Origin: Clostridiales bacterium oral taxon 876 str. F0540
Lineage (GTDB): Bacteria > Bacillota > Clostridia > Clostridiales > Clostridiaceae
Direction of reading: 5' to 3'
DNA: 54,378 nt
NCBI GenBank assembly: GCA_000466585.1
Contig: KE993493.1
Coordinates: 1-54,378, forward strand
The notes under the pieces: generated by a model
The model's database searches: none
The model's input: only the letters and a program-made list of their open reading frames with translations
Told to the model about the DNA's origin: nothing
Translations under genes and position numbers: made by a program
Part shown: piece after piece, positions 8,547 to 16,745 of the stretch
How the letters are laid out: each line of letters opens with the position of its first letter
Position numbering within the stretch: the first letter of the stretch is position 1

Positions 8547-9824
8547 ATGTTAGACATAAGAAGAATAAGAAATAATCCGGAAGAAGTAAAGAAGTTAATA
8601 AGCAGCAGAGGAGAGGCTTATGTTGCGTACATAGATGAAATACTTGGACTAGATGAAAAAAGAAGAGAGCTTTTAGTTCAGGTTGAAACTTTAAAAAGTA
8701 AAAGAAACCAAGTTTCAGCTGAAATACCAAAACTTAAAAAGGCTGGACAGGATGTAACAGAAGTAATGGCTGAAATGAAAAAGGTTGGAGAAGAAGTTAA
8801 AGAATTAGATTCCAACTTAGCTGAAATAGACGAAAAAATACAAAGCATATTGCTTAGAATACCAAATACTCCAAACCCAAGTGTTCCGGAAGGAAAGTCC
8901 GATGAAGACAACGTAGAAGTAAGAAAATGGGGAGAGCCATCAAAGTTTGACTTTGAGCCTAAAGCACACTGGGATTTAGGAACAAAGCTAAATATTTTAG
9001 ATTTTGACAGAGCAGGAAAAATAACAGGCTCAAGATTTACAGTTTATAAGGGCTTAGGAGCCAGACTTGAAAGAGCTATAATAAACTACTATTTAAATAC
9101 TCACATAGATGTTGCAGGCTATACAGAAATACTGCCTCCACTTATGGTTAACAGAAAGAGCATGACAGGTACAGGACAGCTTCCTAAGTTTGAAGAAGAT
9201 GCCTTTAAGGTTGCAGGAACAGACTACTTCTTAATACCTACAGCAGAGGTTCCGGTAACAAATTTATATAGCGATGAAATATTAAACGGCGATGAGCTTC
9301 CTATAAAGCACGTGGCTTACAGTGCTTGCTTCAGATCAGAAGCCGGTTCAGCAGGAAGAGATACAAGAGGTCTTATAAGACAGCATCAGTTTAATAAGGT
9401 TGAGCTTGTTAAATTTACAAAACCGGAAGAATCCTACAATGAGCTTGAAAAGCTTACTAACGATGCTGAAAGAGTGCTTCAGGGGCTAGGACTTCCTTAT
9501 AGAGTAGTTAAGCTTTGCATGGGAGATTTAGGCTTCTCATCAGCAACAACCTATGATATAGAAGTATGGATGCCAAGCTACGGAAGATATGTAGAAATAT
9601 CAAGCTGCAGTAACTTTGAAGACTTCCAGGCAAGACGTGCAAACATCAGGTATAAAGAAACTCCTAAAGATAAGCCTCAATATATACATACATTAAACGG
9701 ATCAGGAGTTGCTATAGGAAGAACAGTAGCGGCAATTCTTGAAAACTTCCAGCAGGAAGACGGCAGCATTATTGTTCCTGAAGCTTTAAGACCTTATATG
9801 GGTGGAGCAGAAGTTATTAGATAA
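8547..9824 (+). CDS. serS: Seryl-tRNA synthetase
   Basis: A 425-residue class II synthetase that charges tRNA-Ser with serine in the cytoplasm. The N-terminal 110 residues form the long helical arm that reaches the tRNA-Ser variable arm (charged coiled coil VQVETLKSKRNQVSAEI...). Motif 2 is visible in CFRSEAGSAGRDTRGLIRQHQF and motif 3 in LNGSGVAIGRTVAAILEN; the serine-site segment TAEVPVTNLY is present. The length is normal. AGGAGAG precedes the ATG. No T-box leader is visible; it follows DUF1667 by 26 bp. Two tRNA-Ser genes lie about 420 bp downstream, the substrates of this enzyme. Confidence 0.97.
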   Translation: MLDIRRIRNNPEEVKKLISSRGEAYVAYIDEILGLDEKRRELLVQVETLKSKRNQVSAEIPKLKKAGQDVTEVMAEMKKVGEEVKELDSNLAEIDEKIQSILLRIPNTPNPSVPEGKSDEDNVEVRKWGEPSKFDFEPKAHWDLGTKLNILDFDRAGKITGSRFTVYKGLGARLERAIINYYLNTHIDVAGYTEILPPLMVNRKSMTGTGQLPKFEEDAFKVAGTDYFLIPTAEVPVTNLYSDEILNGDELPIKHVAYSACFRSEAGSAGRDTRGLIRQHQFNKVELVKFTKPEESYNELEKLTNDAERVLQGLGLPYRVVKLCMGDLGFSSATTYDIEVWMPSYGRYVEISSCSNFEDFQARRANIRYKETPKDKPQYIHTLNGSGVAIGRTVAAILENFQQEDGSIIVPEALRPYMGGAEVIR

Positions 9825-9833
9825 TTAAGAATT

Positions 9834-10084
9834 AAGGACATGTCTCAAAACAACATGAAACTACCGCGTGTTATTTGAAACCTATTGAACTTTCGCTGCA
9901 CAAAGATATTCTAAATTTCTGAATTTAAATAAAACCAAGTGTTTTGGTTAAACTCGTGCCTCAAACACAACCAACAACACTAAGGTTTTATTCAAATTCA
10001 GAAACAAGAATATCTAATGTTCGCTCTAATGTTCCTAATGTTTCAAATAACACGCTAAGTTTAGCTGTTTTGAGACATGTCCTT
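9834..10084. mobile_element. 251-bp palindromic MITE-like element
   Basis: The two halves are imperfect reverse complements over almost the whole length. The outer 19 bases are perfect inverted repeats (AAGGACATGTCTCAAAACA and its complement), with further matched blocks GCGTGTTATTTGAAAC, AGATATTC, TTCTGAATTT and AATAAAACC. There is no credible coding sequence and no transposase, so it would be a non-autonomous element or a very long RNA hairpin. It lies right after serS and may also stop its transcript. No clear target duplication is seen. Confidence 0.75.
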
Positions 10085-10194
10085 CTAATAAAATTAATTA
10101 ACTCATTTCCCCCCCAAAAACCTACTTTAATTCTACATTCTACATTATTAAGTTTTTAGTATAAAAAAATTTTCTTGGTTTATAATAAAAACTG

Positions 10195-10223
10195 TTGACA
10201 CATTAAAGACTTCTTGATATAAT
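10195..10223 (+). promoter_or_regulatory. Consensus sigma-A promoter for the tRNA cluster
   Basis: TTGACA (10195-10200) and TATAAT (10218-10223) with exactly 17 bp between them, 20 bp before the first tRNA-Ser. Both hexamers are perfect consensus, as expected for stable RNA genes. Confidence 0.9.
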
Positions 10224-10242
10224 TTATTTTGTCGTTGGACGT

Positions 10243-10333
10243 GGAAAGATGGTCGAGTTGGTTTAAGGCACCGGTCTTGAAAACCGGCGTACGGGTGACC
10301 GTACCTAGGGTTCGAATCCCTATCTTTCCGCCA
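10243..10333 (+). tRNA. tRNA-Ser(TGA)
   Basis: A 91-nt cloverleaf with acceptor GGAAAGA/TCTTTCC, discriminator G73, anticodon stem CCGGT/ACCGG around loop CTTGAAA (anticodon TGA), a long variable arm (GTACGGGTGACCGTAC) typical of tRNA-Ser, T loop TTCGAAT and encoded CCA. Confidence 0.96.
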
Positions 10334-10346
10334 TTTTAATATTTTT

Positions 10347-10437
10347 GGAGATGTACTCAAGTGGCTCAAGAGGACGGTTTGCTAAACCGTTAGTAGGGGT
10401 AACTCTAGCATGGGTTCGAATCCCATCGTCTCCGCCA
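10347..10437 (+). tRNA. tRNA-Ser(GCT)
   Basis: A 91-nt cloverleaf with acceptor GGAGATG/CGTCTCC, discriminator G73, anticodon stem ACGGT/ACCGT around loop TTGCTAA (anticodon GCT), a long variable arm (TAGGGGTAACTCTA), T loop TTCGAAT and encoded CCA. It follows the previous tRNA by 13 bp and reads AGC/AGT codons. Confidence 0.96.
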
Positions 10438-10443
10438 CAAAGG

Positions 10444-10468
10444 CACCTAACTTAGTTTAGGTGTTTTT
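10444..10468 (+). terminator. Terminator after the tRNA-Ser pair
   Basis: CACCTAA pairs with TTAGGTG across a short loop and is followed by TTTTT. Position fits the end of the two-tRNA transcript. Confidence 0.8.
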
Positions 10469-10483
10469 AATTAAATTTAATAT

Positions 10484-10560
10484 GCGATAGTAGCTCAGTT
10501 GGATAGAGTAGCTGGCTACGAACCAGTTGGTCGGGGGTTCGAATCCTCTCTGTCGCACCA
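10484..10560 (+). tRNA. tRNA-Arg(ACG), probable integration site
   Basis: A 77-nt cloverleaf with acceptor GCGATAG/CTGTCGC, anticodon stem GCTGG/CCAGT around loop CTACGAA (anticodon ACG), T loop TTCGAAT and encoded CCA. The tRNA is intact. Its 3' half, from the anticodon to CCA, is repeated in mutated form at 14628-14667 and 40237-40276, and the terminator behind it is also repeated after the first of these. This is the pattern left by elements that integrate into a tRNA 3' end. Confidence 0.96.
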
Positions 10561-10571
10561 GAAATTATTGA

Positions 10572-10611
10572 AAATACAGGGTTTACAGAAATGTAAAGCC
10601 TGTATTTTTCT
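10572..10611 (+). terminator. Terminator after tRNA-Arg
   Basis: AAATACAGG-GTTTACA pairs with TGTAAA-GCCTGTATTT around GAAA and runs into T residues. A nearly identical copy is present at 14678-14716. Confidence 0.85.
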
Positions 10612-10809
10612 TTTATTACCACACTATTCCAGCATTAAAAAATGATGAAGGTTCAATCTGACATATATACTTGAAGGTGTTCACTTTAACTGTTGGAGGA
10701 ACTTTCATTGTTTTATAGAATAATAAAGTTAAATGAAATATATTATAAATACATTATTTTTAGTTTGAAATCTTCAATTGTCATGGATAATTTAATTGTG
10801 GAGGAAGAG

Positions 10810-11637
10810 ATGATTAATTATAAAGATATTAAAGATTATTTGCCAATAATAACAACAATTCTGGCAGCGCTATTAACTTATTTTTTTGTCTTCAGAAAAG
10901 GAAAAAAGGATAAATTTAACACTCAGATAGAAGAAGGTCTAGAAGAAATAATAAGTCCTATGTTACATTCATTAAGGTTTATTATGAGAGAGAAAAATCC
11001 TTTCCAAAGAGAAAAATTGATAAAAGCTTTCTTTTTTAAGTACAGTTCAGAGGAAACAAAGCTCTATAAGATGTGTAGTAAATATATTGTTGACTGGTAT
11101 TATAAAACCGAGGATTTATTTTATGAATTTATAGATAGTAGAAAAAAGGAGGATTGGGAAATATTCTGGGTGTACTTTTATAAATATAATATTATGATAA
11201 ATGAAGAGTACAAGTCTATTAGAACCATAATATATTCTGATTATAGATGGCTGGTTGATTTAAATCAAAAAAATCCGTTTTTACGCTTAGTTATAGAGTT
11301 TTTTGTGCTAATTTATGAGATGTGTAAGTTTATTATATTATCATGCTTTATATTCATTATGGGATTTATAGTTGATAATATACAAGGTAAGCATCTAATT
11401 CCCGCATATTTAAAACAATTAGCATTACTAATATTATTTATATTTCTGTTAGTTTATTGTATATTACTGATGTGTTTATCAAGTTATGCTTCACAAAAAC
11501 AAATGCTGAAGGAAAGTCACTCAAGAATGTTTTTTCAAAAGGTATTCCCTAGGGTATATAACATCTGGAACAGGTATATATATATGGATGTAGAGAAGGA
11601 GAAAAAGAAAATAAGTATCCCAGATTTTTATAAGTAG
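10810..11637 (+). CDS. Membrane protein of unknown function, first gene of island I
   Basis: From the ATG at 10810, which has GGAGG 5 nt upstream, the protein has 275 residues; the frame stays open upstream to a TTG at 10693 that has no matching ribosome site. There is an N-terminal transmembrane helix (about residues 9-27, LPIITTILAALLTYFFVF), then a basic, aromatic-rich cytoplasmic domain of about 150 residues, then two or three hydrophobic segments between about 165 and 235 and a charged tail ending in KEKKKISIPDFYK. I recognise no family. It is the first gene after tRNA-Arg and before the ATPase/TOPRIM pair, transcribed in the opposite direction. It could be accessory to that module, but nothing in its sequence shows this. 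Confidence 0.75.
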   Translation: MINYKDIKDYLPIITTILAALLTYFFVFRKGKKDKFNTQIEEGLEEIISPMLHSLRFIMREKNPFQREKLIKAFFFKYSSEETKLYKMCSKYIVDWYYKTEDLFYEFIDSRKKEDWEIFWVYFYKYNIMINEEYKSIRTIIYSDYRWLVDLNQKNPFLRLVIEFFVLIYEMCKFIILSCFIFIMGFIVDNIQGKHLIPAYLKQLALLILFIFLLVYCILLMCLSSYASQKQMLKESHSRMFFQKVFPRVYNIWNRYIYMDVEKEKKKISIPDFYK

Positions 11638-11867
11638 ATAGAAGATATAGTATAAAAAGCTAATTAAGATATAAATCTAACATTATACTAGCTAATCTGT
11701 GGAGTAAGTTGAGGTTAAAACACGAGAAATGCTGCAACTAAGTTATGAGGAGGATACATCTTCATCTAGGGGCTTGAAGGAATATGATTAGAGAATGTAC
11801 AGAAATGAGCTTGTGCATCCTTTATGCTTACTGAGAATATATAAGGATAATAAATATCAGGAATAGG
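11638..11867. other. Intergenic stretch with gene-like debris
   Basis: The plus strand contains two open peptide stretches interrupted by a stop (around 11740-11790 and 11791-11865, the second ending in LRIYKDNKYQE), which may be the remains of a small gene. I cannot assign them. Otherwise the stretch is AT-rich with no clear promoter. Confidence 0.3.
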
Positions 11868-11899
11868 AAAAAGCTCTCATTACTATGAATGAAAGCTTT
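11868..11899 (-). terminator. Terminator of the AAA15/RloB operon
   Basis: On the minus strand AAAGCTTTCATT pairs with AATGAGAGCTTT around CATAGT (one bulge), followed by TTCC. It lies about 30 bp past the stop of the RloB-like gene. Confidence 0.7.
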
Positions 11900-11927
11900 G
11901 TAGTTAGGTGCTAGCTGATTTTAACTT

Positions 11928-12704
11928 TTAATCCTCTATATTTATTAACCCTAAATCAAGCAATGATATACATAATAAGCTTAGAAGTTTATACTTTTTA
12001 TAAATGGAGTAATGATTCTCTTCATACTCATAGACTTTCAGATTTGTTGCACTAAAATCATCTAGGTTATAATCATCTATTCCTATATTTGTAAGGGCTC
12101 TAAGCATTTCGTGTGCCGCTGATAGAATGGTATCTTGATTTATTTTTTGATTTGTAAATTTATGAAAATGATGCAAATATGATTTAAGGCTATTACCAGT
12201 ATCCATCTCTATTTCAAAGGTATTATCTATATAATTTGCAGCTGTGAAGCTTTCTATAGAGGGATAGCTTAATAGTAACAATCCTTGAGTATAAGTATAA
12301 TCATTAGGATCCCTGGAGCTCTTAAGATTTTTTATTAGCTTTTCAAAAGTCCTAGTATTTGTATTTGATTTATTATCCCTATCAAAAATATAAAATATGG
12401 CTGCTTTATCAACCGGAAATTTATAATCATTTATAAGTTTTGTGAACAATTCATCTAAATAACCATCCGTATTCTCGATGTCTTTTATATTAGATTCTTT
12501 TGTGTTTATTACAAAAATTGATGAATGAGGATTGTCTTTAACATTATAGGGTTTATATTTAGACAGTCTATTTAACTTTTCATATTGATAGTCAAATACT
12601 TGAGTAAATATTTTATGGAGTATATACATTTCATCTTCTAAGCCTTCTACGATAAATAATACTTTACCTATTCGCTTATCTTTATTAAAAGTAATACTAC
12701 TCAT
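11928..12704 (-). CDS. RloB/TOPRIM-like protein, partner of the AAA15 ATPase
   Basis: A 258-residue protein. The N-terminal motif VLFIVEGLEDE resembles the glutamate strand of TOPRIM and RloB domains, and YIFDRDNKSN supplies the DxD acidic pair; LLLSYPSIESF corresponds to the later conserved segment of RloB proteins. Such proteins are metal-dependent nuclease-like partners of AAA15 ATPases in defence systems such as AbiL and PARIS, where the TOPRIM protein is the effector. I choose the ATG at 12704 because GGAG lies 7 nt upstream and it gives an 8-bp overlap (ATGAGTAG) with the ATPase stop, meaning coupled translation. An upstream in-frame ATG at 12737 lies well inside the ATPase gene. DUF4435 is an alternative family. 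Its role in defence is inferred. Confidence 0.75.
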   Translation of the reverse strand: MSSITFNKDKRIGKVLFIVEGLEDEMYILHKIFTQVFDYQYEKLNRLSKYKPYNVKDNPHSSIFVINTKESNIKDIENTDGYLDELFTKLINDYKFPVDKAAIFYIFDRDNKSNTNTRTFEKLIKNLKSSRDPNDYTYTQGLLLLSYPSIESFTAANYIDNTFEIEMDTGNSLKSYLHHFHKFTNQKINQDTILSAAHEMLRALTNIGIDDYNLDDFSATNLKVYEYEENHYSIYKKYKLLSLLCISLLDLGLINIED

Positions 12705-13836
12705 ATCTATACTCCGGCTTTCCACCAAACACTCCACTGTTGTACATCTTTTCTATATTTTGAGCCTCGCGAGGCCTATCATTAGAAAATCTATTAATCG
12801 TACTACCTTGAGAGCCTCTGAACTCTACAGAGTATTCCTGATCAGGCCTAAAGATTGTATTAGATAGTAGGTTTGTTGAATGAGAAACTAAAAATATCTG
12901 AGCTCTATTTGATTTTTCCATAAAGTACCTAATTAGTAATTCTTCTAATTCATTATGAAAAGCACTGCTAAATTCGTCTATGATAAGCATACCACCGTTT
13001 TTAATCACCTGAAAAAATGATGGAAGCATATTTAGAAGATTTCTGTTTCCTAGAGATTCCCAGACATAGGGTATTGGCTCACCTATACCTTTTCTTTTAA
13101 AGAATATGTCTTTTTCTCCCTCCATATCAATAGAGGTGATGTTTCCCTGACTTTTTTCGGAGTACTCGATTGATTGATCAAAGTTATACTCTGTAAAGAA
13201 ATTATTAATATCATTAACACCGTTTTTGTCTAGATAATCAAGTATATCTAGATGGTTAATTCCAGCACTTGATCTAATTCTAATTGATGCATCTAGGTAA
13301 ACGGAATTGATTAAGTAATCAAACCATTTTCTTAAAATAGGTTCATTGTTAAATTTTGTGTTAAAGTATATTGTTCTCAACAATAATGTTTGATGATCTA
13401 GATTTTCATGTACTGGGTTTTCTGTTATAGATGATTTTCCACTTTGGCCAATTCTGTCTACAATGATTTCACCATTTAGTAGTAACTTCTCTACTAAAAA
13501 TTTTCTTAATCCTTCATATTCAATTTTGTATTCTATAATATTTCCTTCAATATCAAATTCATAATTTAGTTTAATATTTGTATCCTTACTAAATAAGCAT
13601 CTATATACACCAATATTTATTAATTTCTCTTTAAATAATAAGTCAAGTAAAAGTCTTAGAGCTAAAATGATATTGGTTTTACCAGCGGCATTACCTCCGA
13701 CAAAGATAGCTCCTTTTAAAATTCCATCTTCTGAAACATTTGTTTTCTCTAAGATTTTATAATTAGTGTTTCGCAAGTCTATAGTTGTCGGGTATTTAAA
13801 CGATTTGAAGTTTTCCATACTTATCTTGGTTAACAT
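12697..13836 (-). CDS. AAA15-family ATPase (OLD/RloA-like)
   Basis: A 379-residue SMC/ABC-like ATPase. It starts MLTKISMENFKSFK, the usual opening of AAA15 proteins. Walker A is GGNAAGKTN, the signature-like stretch is ESLGNRNLL, Walker B is GGMLIIDEFSSAFH and the H-switch is VSHSTNL. The ATG at 13836 has GGGAG upstream; an in-frame start 12 codons earlier lacks one. The C-terminal end overlaps the RloB-like gene. In defence pairs the ATPase senses the phage trigger and controls the nuclease partner; RloA, AbiLi and AriA are known examples. The pair is the main cargo of an island flanked by tRNA-Arg repeats, which supports a mobile defence function (inference). Confidence 0.85.
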   Translation of the reverse strand: MLTKISMENFKSFKYPTTIDLRNTNYKILEKTNVSEDGILKGAIFVGGNAAGKTNIILALRLLLDLLFKEKLINIGVYRCLFSKDTNIKLNYEFDIEGNIIEYKIEYEGLRKFLVEKLLLNGEIIVDRIGQSGKSSITENPVHENLDHQTLLLRTIYFNTKFNNEPILRKWFDYLINSVYLDASIRIRSSAGINHLDILDYLDKNGVNDINNFFTEYNFDQSIEYSEKSQGNITSIDMEGEKDIFFKRKGIGEPIPYVWESLGNRNLLNMLPSFFQVIKNGGMLIIDEFSSAFHNELEELLIRYFMEKSNRAQIFLVSHSTNLLSNTIFRPDQEYSVEFRGSQGSTINRFSNDRPREAQNIEKMYNSGVFGGKPEYRYE

Positions 13837-14110
13837 TTTCAACACTCCCTTTCTTAGTTGTATTATATCCAATTATCTGAAAAAAGTGTATAGTTTTTTC
13901 TTTTAATTAATAAATAAGTGTAAAAAAATTACTTTGTTTATTTATATGAGCGTATTTTTGTTACTATTCCAATGCGTTTTAATTTTAAGTGTTGTGTTTA
14001 ATTATTCTACAAACTAACAAAATGTTTAGAAAACAATTTATTAGTTTAATAATATTTAAGAATAATTTCAAATATATTTATTTTATAAAAGTATTTTAAG
14101 GTGGGATAAT

Positions 14111-14506
14111 ATGATTTTAGAGAAAATACAGCAAAAACTAAATGAGAATGATTACAGCTTCTTTGTAAGGGAAGATCATTTAAATGAACTTGATTTTGTA
14201 CACATTAACTTAGCTGAAAAATTATCAAGATTCTTTCCAGACGATAGTTTAGGTATTCAATGGAATGATAATCCTAGTGTTGAGCAGCTACTGAAAATAA
14301 AAAATGACGTGTATTTTGATGTATCAATTGATACAAGAAAAGACAATTTAACAAAAGAAGCTTCATTGTGGATAACAGGTATATATATTCCTATTGATTT
14401 ACCAACCTATATATTTAATAAGATTACGAGTAAACTTTTTAACTATGCTTTGGTTGAAAAGAGGAAACATGCTAGTAGTGAATATATATATTTTTGGTGG
14501 GACTAA
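14111..14506 (+). CDS. Hypothetical protein, island I
   Basis: A 131-residue soluble protein of mixed composition with no signal peptide or transmembrane helix. AAGGTGGG lies about 7 nt before the ATG. The middle (IKNDVYFDVSIDTRKD) and the end (KRKHASSEYIYFWWD) are rich in aromatic and charged residues. I do not recognise a family. It is divergent from the ATPase, with a 270-bp AT-rich region that could hold both promoters, and it is the last gene before the island boundary. It might be an immunity, regulator or accessory factor of the neighbouring pair, but the sequence does not say. Confidence 0.65.
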   Translation: MILEKIQQKLNENDYSFFVREDHLNELDFVHINLAEKLSRFFPDDSLGIQWNDNPSVEQLLKIKNDVYFDVSIDTRKDNLTKEASLWITGIYIPIDLPTYIFNKITSKLFNYALVEKRKHASSEYIYFWWD

Positions 14507-14586
14507 TACAAAAAAAGATAGGATAGTTTTCAAATTTTTTAGGCAACTTAAAAAAATAATAAGATATTGATAGAGATTAAATAATA

Positions 14587-14667
14587 GTTACAAGACTTTA
14601 TAAACTTATATAAATTAGATAAAATCGTTCCACTTAATCGGGAATTCCAATCCTTTCCGTCGCACCA
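14587..14667 (+). repeat. att-like repeat: decayed tRNA-Arg 3' half plus 40-bp arm
   Basis: The last 40 bases align without gaps to the anticodon-to-CCA half of tRNA-Arg(ACG) with several substitutions, ending GTCGCACCA. The 40 bases before it do not resemble the tRNA 5' half but align with the segment at 40196-40236 (shared core ATAAAATCGTTCCA). This fits an attachment-site arm of an element that integrated at tRNA-Arg. Confidence 0.7.
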
Positions 14668-14677
14668 GAAATTATTG

Positions 14678-14716
14678 AAAATACAGGGTTTACAGAAATG
14701 TGAAGCTTGTATTTTT
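14678..14716 (+). terminator. Second copy of the tRNA-Arg terminator
   Basis: Near-identical to 10572-10611 (two substitutions in the distal arm). It directly follows the decayed tRNA 3' end, so about 55 bp around the CCA end are duplicated 4.1 kb apart. Confidence 0.8.
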
Positions 14717-14866
14717 TATTTTTTGGCTTAATATTTCTATATAAAAAGAAAAAATAATTGGAAAATAATCGATATATGGTTATTAGTATTAGCGAAATAA
14801 ACGATAATAGATTGAATTATAAAAAATCATACTATATAATATAAAAAATATTTGATATAAGATATA

Positions 14867-14962
14867 GATAAACAATACGTAAACTTAACTTACAGACAAT
14901 AAAAATAGCAAAGCTTCAATGCTTTTTTATTGTCTGTAAGTTAATAGTTGAAGTTGTTTATC
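14867..14962. other. Long inverted repeat upstream of the sensor kinase
   Basis: Outer arms GATAAACAA / TTGTTTATC and inner arms AACTTACAGACAATAAAAA / TTTTTATTGTCTGTAAGTT enclose a small loop with AAGC-TTCAATGC-TT. It ends 38 bp before the kinase start. It could act as a terminator or leader structure, an operator, or the relic of a small palindromic element. The rest of 14717-14866 is AT-rich without recognisable content. Confidence 0.6.
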
Positions 14963-14999
14963 TACATGCGCAATTTTATGATAGAAAAGTTGGGTGAAT

Positions 15000-16745
15000 A
15001 TGAATATAAAAAGAAGAATACACAAAGATTCTTTAGTATTTAAGCTTTCAACAGGTACTGCAGTAGTAATGATAATTCTTTTTGCAGTGTTAATTACAAG
15101 TAATCTTTATTCATTGTATGTTGTAAGAACTAATACCATCAATTCTGCTATGAGTGAAATGAAAATTCACATCCGTGATATAGATAATTCTTTAAATAAT
15201 GCGGTAAATGATTTAAATGAAGTTGCTATGAATATTGATGATATTACGGCTTTAAAAAGCAGTAATGAGTCAGAAAGGTACTTTTCTACAATGAGGTTAT
15301 CAGATATTTTATCTGAAAGAATAAATATAAGTAAAACTACGGATGCATTAGCTATATATAATCATGAGCATGGAATATTATTGTTTAGCAACAGCAGTAG
15401 ACTTTCATCACAAGAGAAGATTTCAGCAGCCGATGTTATAAGGGCCGGATTATCAAGTCAGAACCATAAACTCAATGATTTGTGGTCAACCGTTGAGATT
15501 AATAAAAAGAACTTTTTTATTAAAGCATACGATTTTTCCGGAACTACAATTATTTCTTTAGTTAAGGCAGATACATTGATGACTTTAGCTAATATAAAGG
15601 ACCTAAGTACAGAGCAGCAGATAGTTTTAACTGATAAAGCGGGCAATTCTTTAGCTAGAGCGGGGAATATGAGCCTTTCAGATATAAATTTTCCTTTAGG
15701 AAATGACCAGCAAGTAGTAAATAATTTAGCAGGGAAGTATCTAATGATTTCAACAGATTTAGATTCAAGCTATGCTAGACTTTCTACAATATTAAAGGAA
15801 AAAAGCGTATTGCTTGGACTTGGATATATTCAATGGGTTATTGTTATTTTAGGTATTGTATCTATATTTTTGGTGCCATATATTATTAATTATTTGAATA
15901 AGGAGATTATAAAACCAGTAAGAGCATTGGTTGTTGGTACAAGACAACTTGAACAGGGAAATCTGGATTATCAGGTTGATGGTAAGGGGAGTTCATTTGA
16001 ATTCCAAACCTTGAACAATTCCTTCAATTCTATGGCAAAAGAGATTAAAACTCTGAAAATAAGTGCTTACGAGGAAAAGATTGAATTGCAAAAGGCGGAG
16101 CTGAAGTACCTTCAGATGCAAATAAGACCTCATTTTTTCTTAAATGCATTAACAACTGTACATAGTTTAACCTATAAGGATAAGAATGAGGATATTAGAA
16201 AGTTTATAGATGCCCTATCGAAGCATTTGAGGTATATGTTTAAAGGTGGACTTAACATGGTGCCGATAAATGAGGAAATAGAGTATATTAAAAATTACTT
16301 TTGCATGCAGGAAATTAGGTTCCCCAATAGTATTTTTTATGTTTTTGATGTTGAAGCATCTGTGGAACAAGAACAAATACCACAATTTATTATTCACACC
16401 TTTGTAGAAAATTCATTTAAGTATGCAATGACACTAGAAGAGCCGCTTTCTATTTTCATTAAGATAAAGAAAGATACTTTAGATGGAGAAGACGCTGTGA
16501 AGATTGTCATAGAAGATAGTGGTGAGGGGTTCCCTCAAGAGGTTTTAGATAAAGTTAACAACTCTGAGGATACAAATACACTTGATGGGTACAGAATTGG
16601 AATTGCTAATATAAAAAGGACATTATCATTATTGTATAGGAAAAATAATCTTTTAAAAATTTCAAATGTGGAAGACTTAGGGGGCAGGGTTGAAATAATG
16701 ATTCCTACTCAGAAAGGGGATAAAAATGAGACTGATAATAGTTGA
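15000..16745 (+). CDS. YesM-type sensor histidine kinase
   Basis: A 581-residue membrane kinase of the LytS/YesM type. The first transmembrane helix (about 17-45) and the second (about 273-295) enclose an extracellular sensor domain of about 230 residues. A HAMP segment follows (KPVRALVVGTRQLEQGNLDY). The phospho-acceptor box is RPHFFLNAL with His378, and the ATPase domain shows VENSFKYA (N box), EDSGEGF (G1) and RIGIANIKR (G2). The gene overlaps the response regulator start by 20 bp. Together with the regulator it should sense a carbohydrate and control the adjacent ABC transporter, as YesMN and LplR-type pairs do. An in-frame GTG two codons upstream is the alternative start; the ribosome site is weak for both. 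Confidence 0.88.
   Translation: MNIKRRIHKDSLVFKLSTGTAVVMIILFAVLITSNLYSLYVVRTNTINSAMSEMKIHIRDIDNSLNNAVNDLNEVAMNIDDITALKSSNESERYFSTMRLSDILSERINISKTTDALAIYNHEHGILLFSNSSRLSSQEKISAADVIRAGLSSQNHKLNDLWSTVEINKKNFFIKAYDFSGTTIISLVKADTLMTLANIKDLSTEQQIVLTDKAGNSLARAGNMSLSDINFPLGNDQQVVNNLAGKYLMISTDLDSSYARLSTILKEKSVLLGLGYIQWVIVILGIVSIFLVPYIINYLNKEIIKPVRALVVGTRQLEQGNLDYQVDGKGSSFEFQTLNNSFNSMAKEIKTLKISAYEEKIELQKAELKYLQMQIRPHFFLNALTTVHSLTYKDKNEDIRKFIDALSKHLRYMFKGGLNMVPINEEIEYIKNYFCMQEIRFPNSIFYVFDVEASVEQEQIPQFIIHTFVENSFKYAMTLEEPLSIFIKIKKDTLDGEDAVKIVIEDSGEGFPQEVLDKVNNSEDTNTLDGYRIGIANIKRTLSLLYRKNNLLKISNVEDLGGRVEIMIPTQKGDKNETDNS

Noticed and set aside
9944..10159. A 71-codon open frame inside the palindromic element
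   Set aside because: It is composed of palindrome sequence, has no ribosome site and no protein-like character.
10148..10369. A minus-strand open frame over the tRNA-Ser gene
   Set aside because: It is the antisense of a well-folded tRNA (the peptide KDRDSNPRYGHP-type is a known tRNA artefact).
14628..14667. A possible second tRNA-Arg gene
   Set aside because: Only the 3' half aligns and the 5' half and the anticodon are absent; it is an attachment-site remnant. The same holds for 40237-40276.
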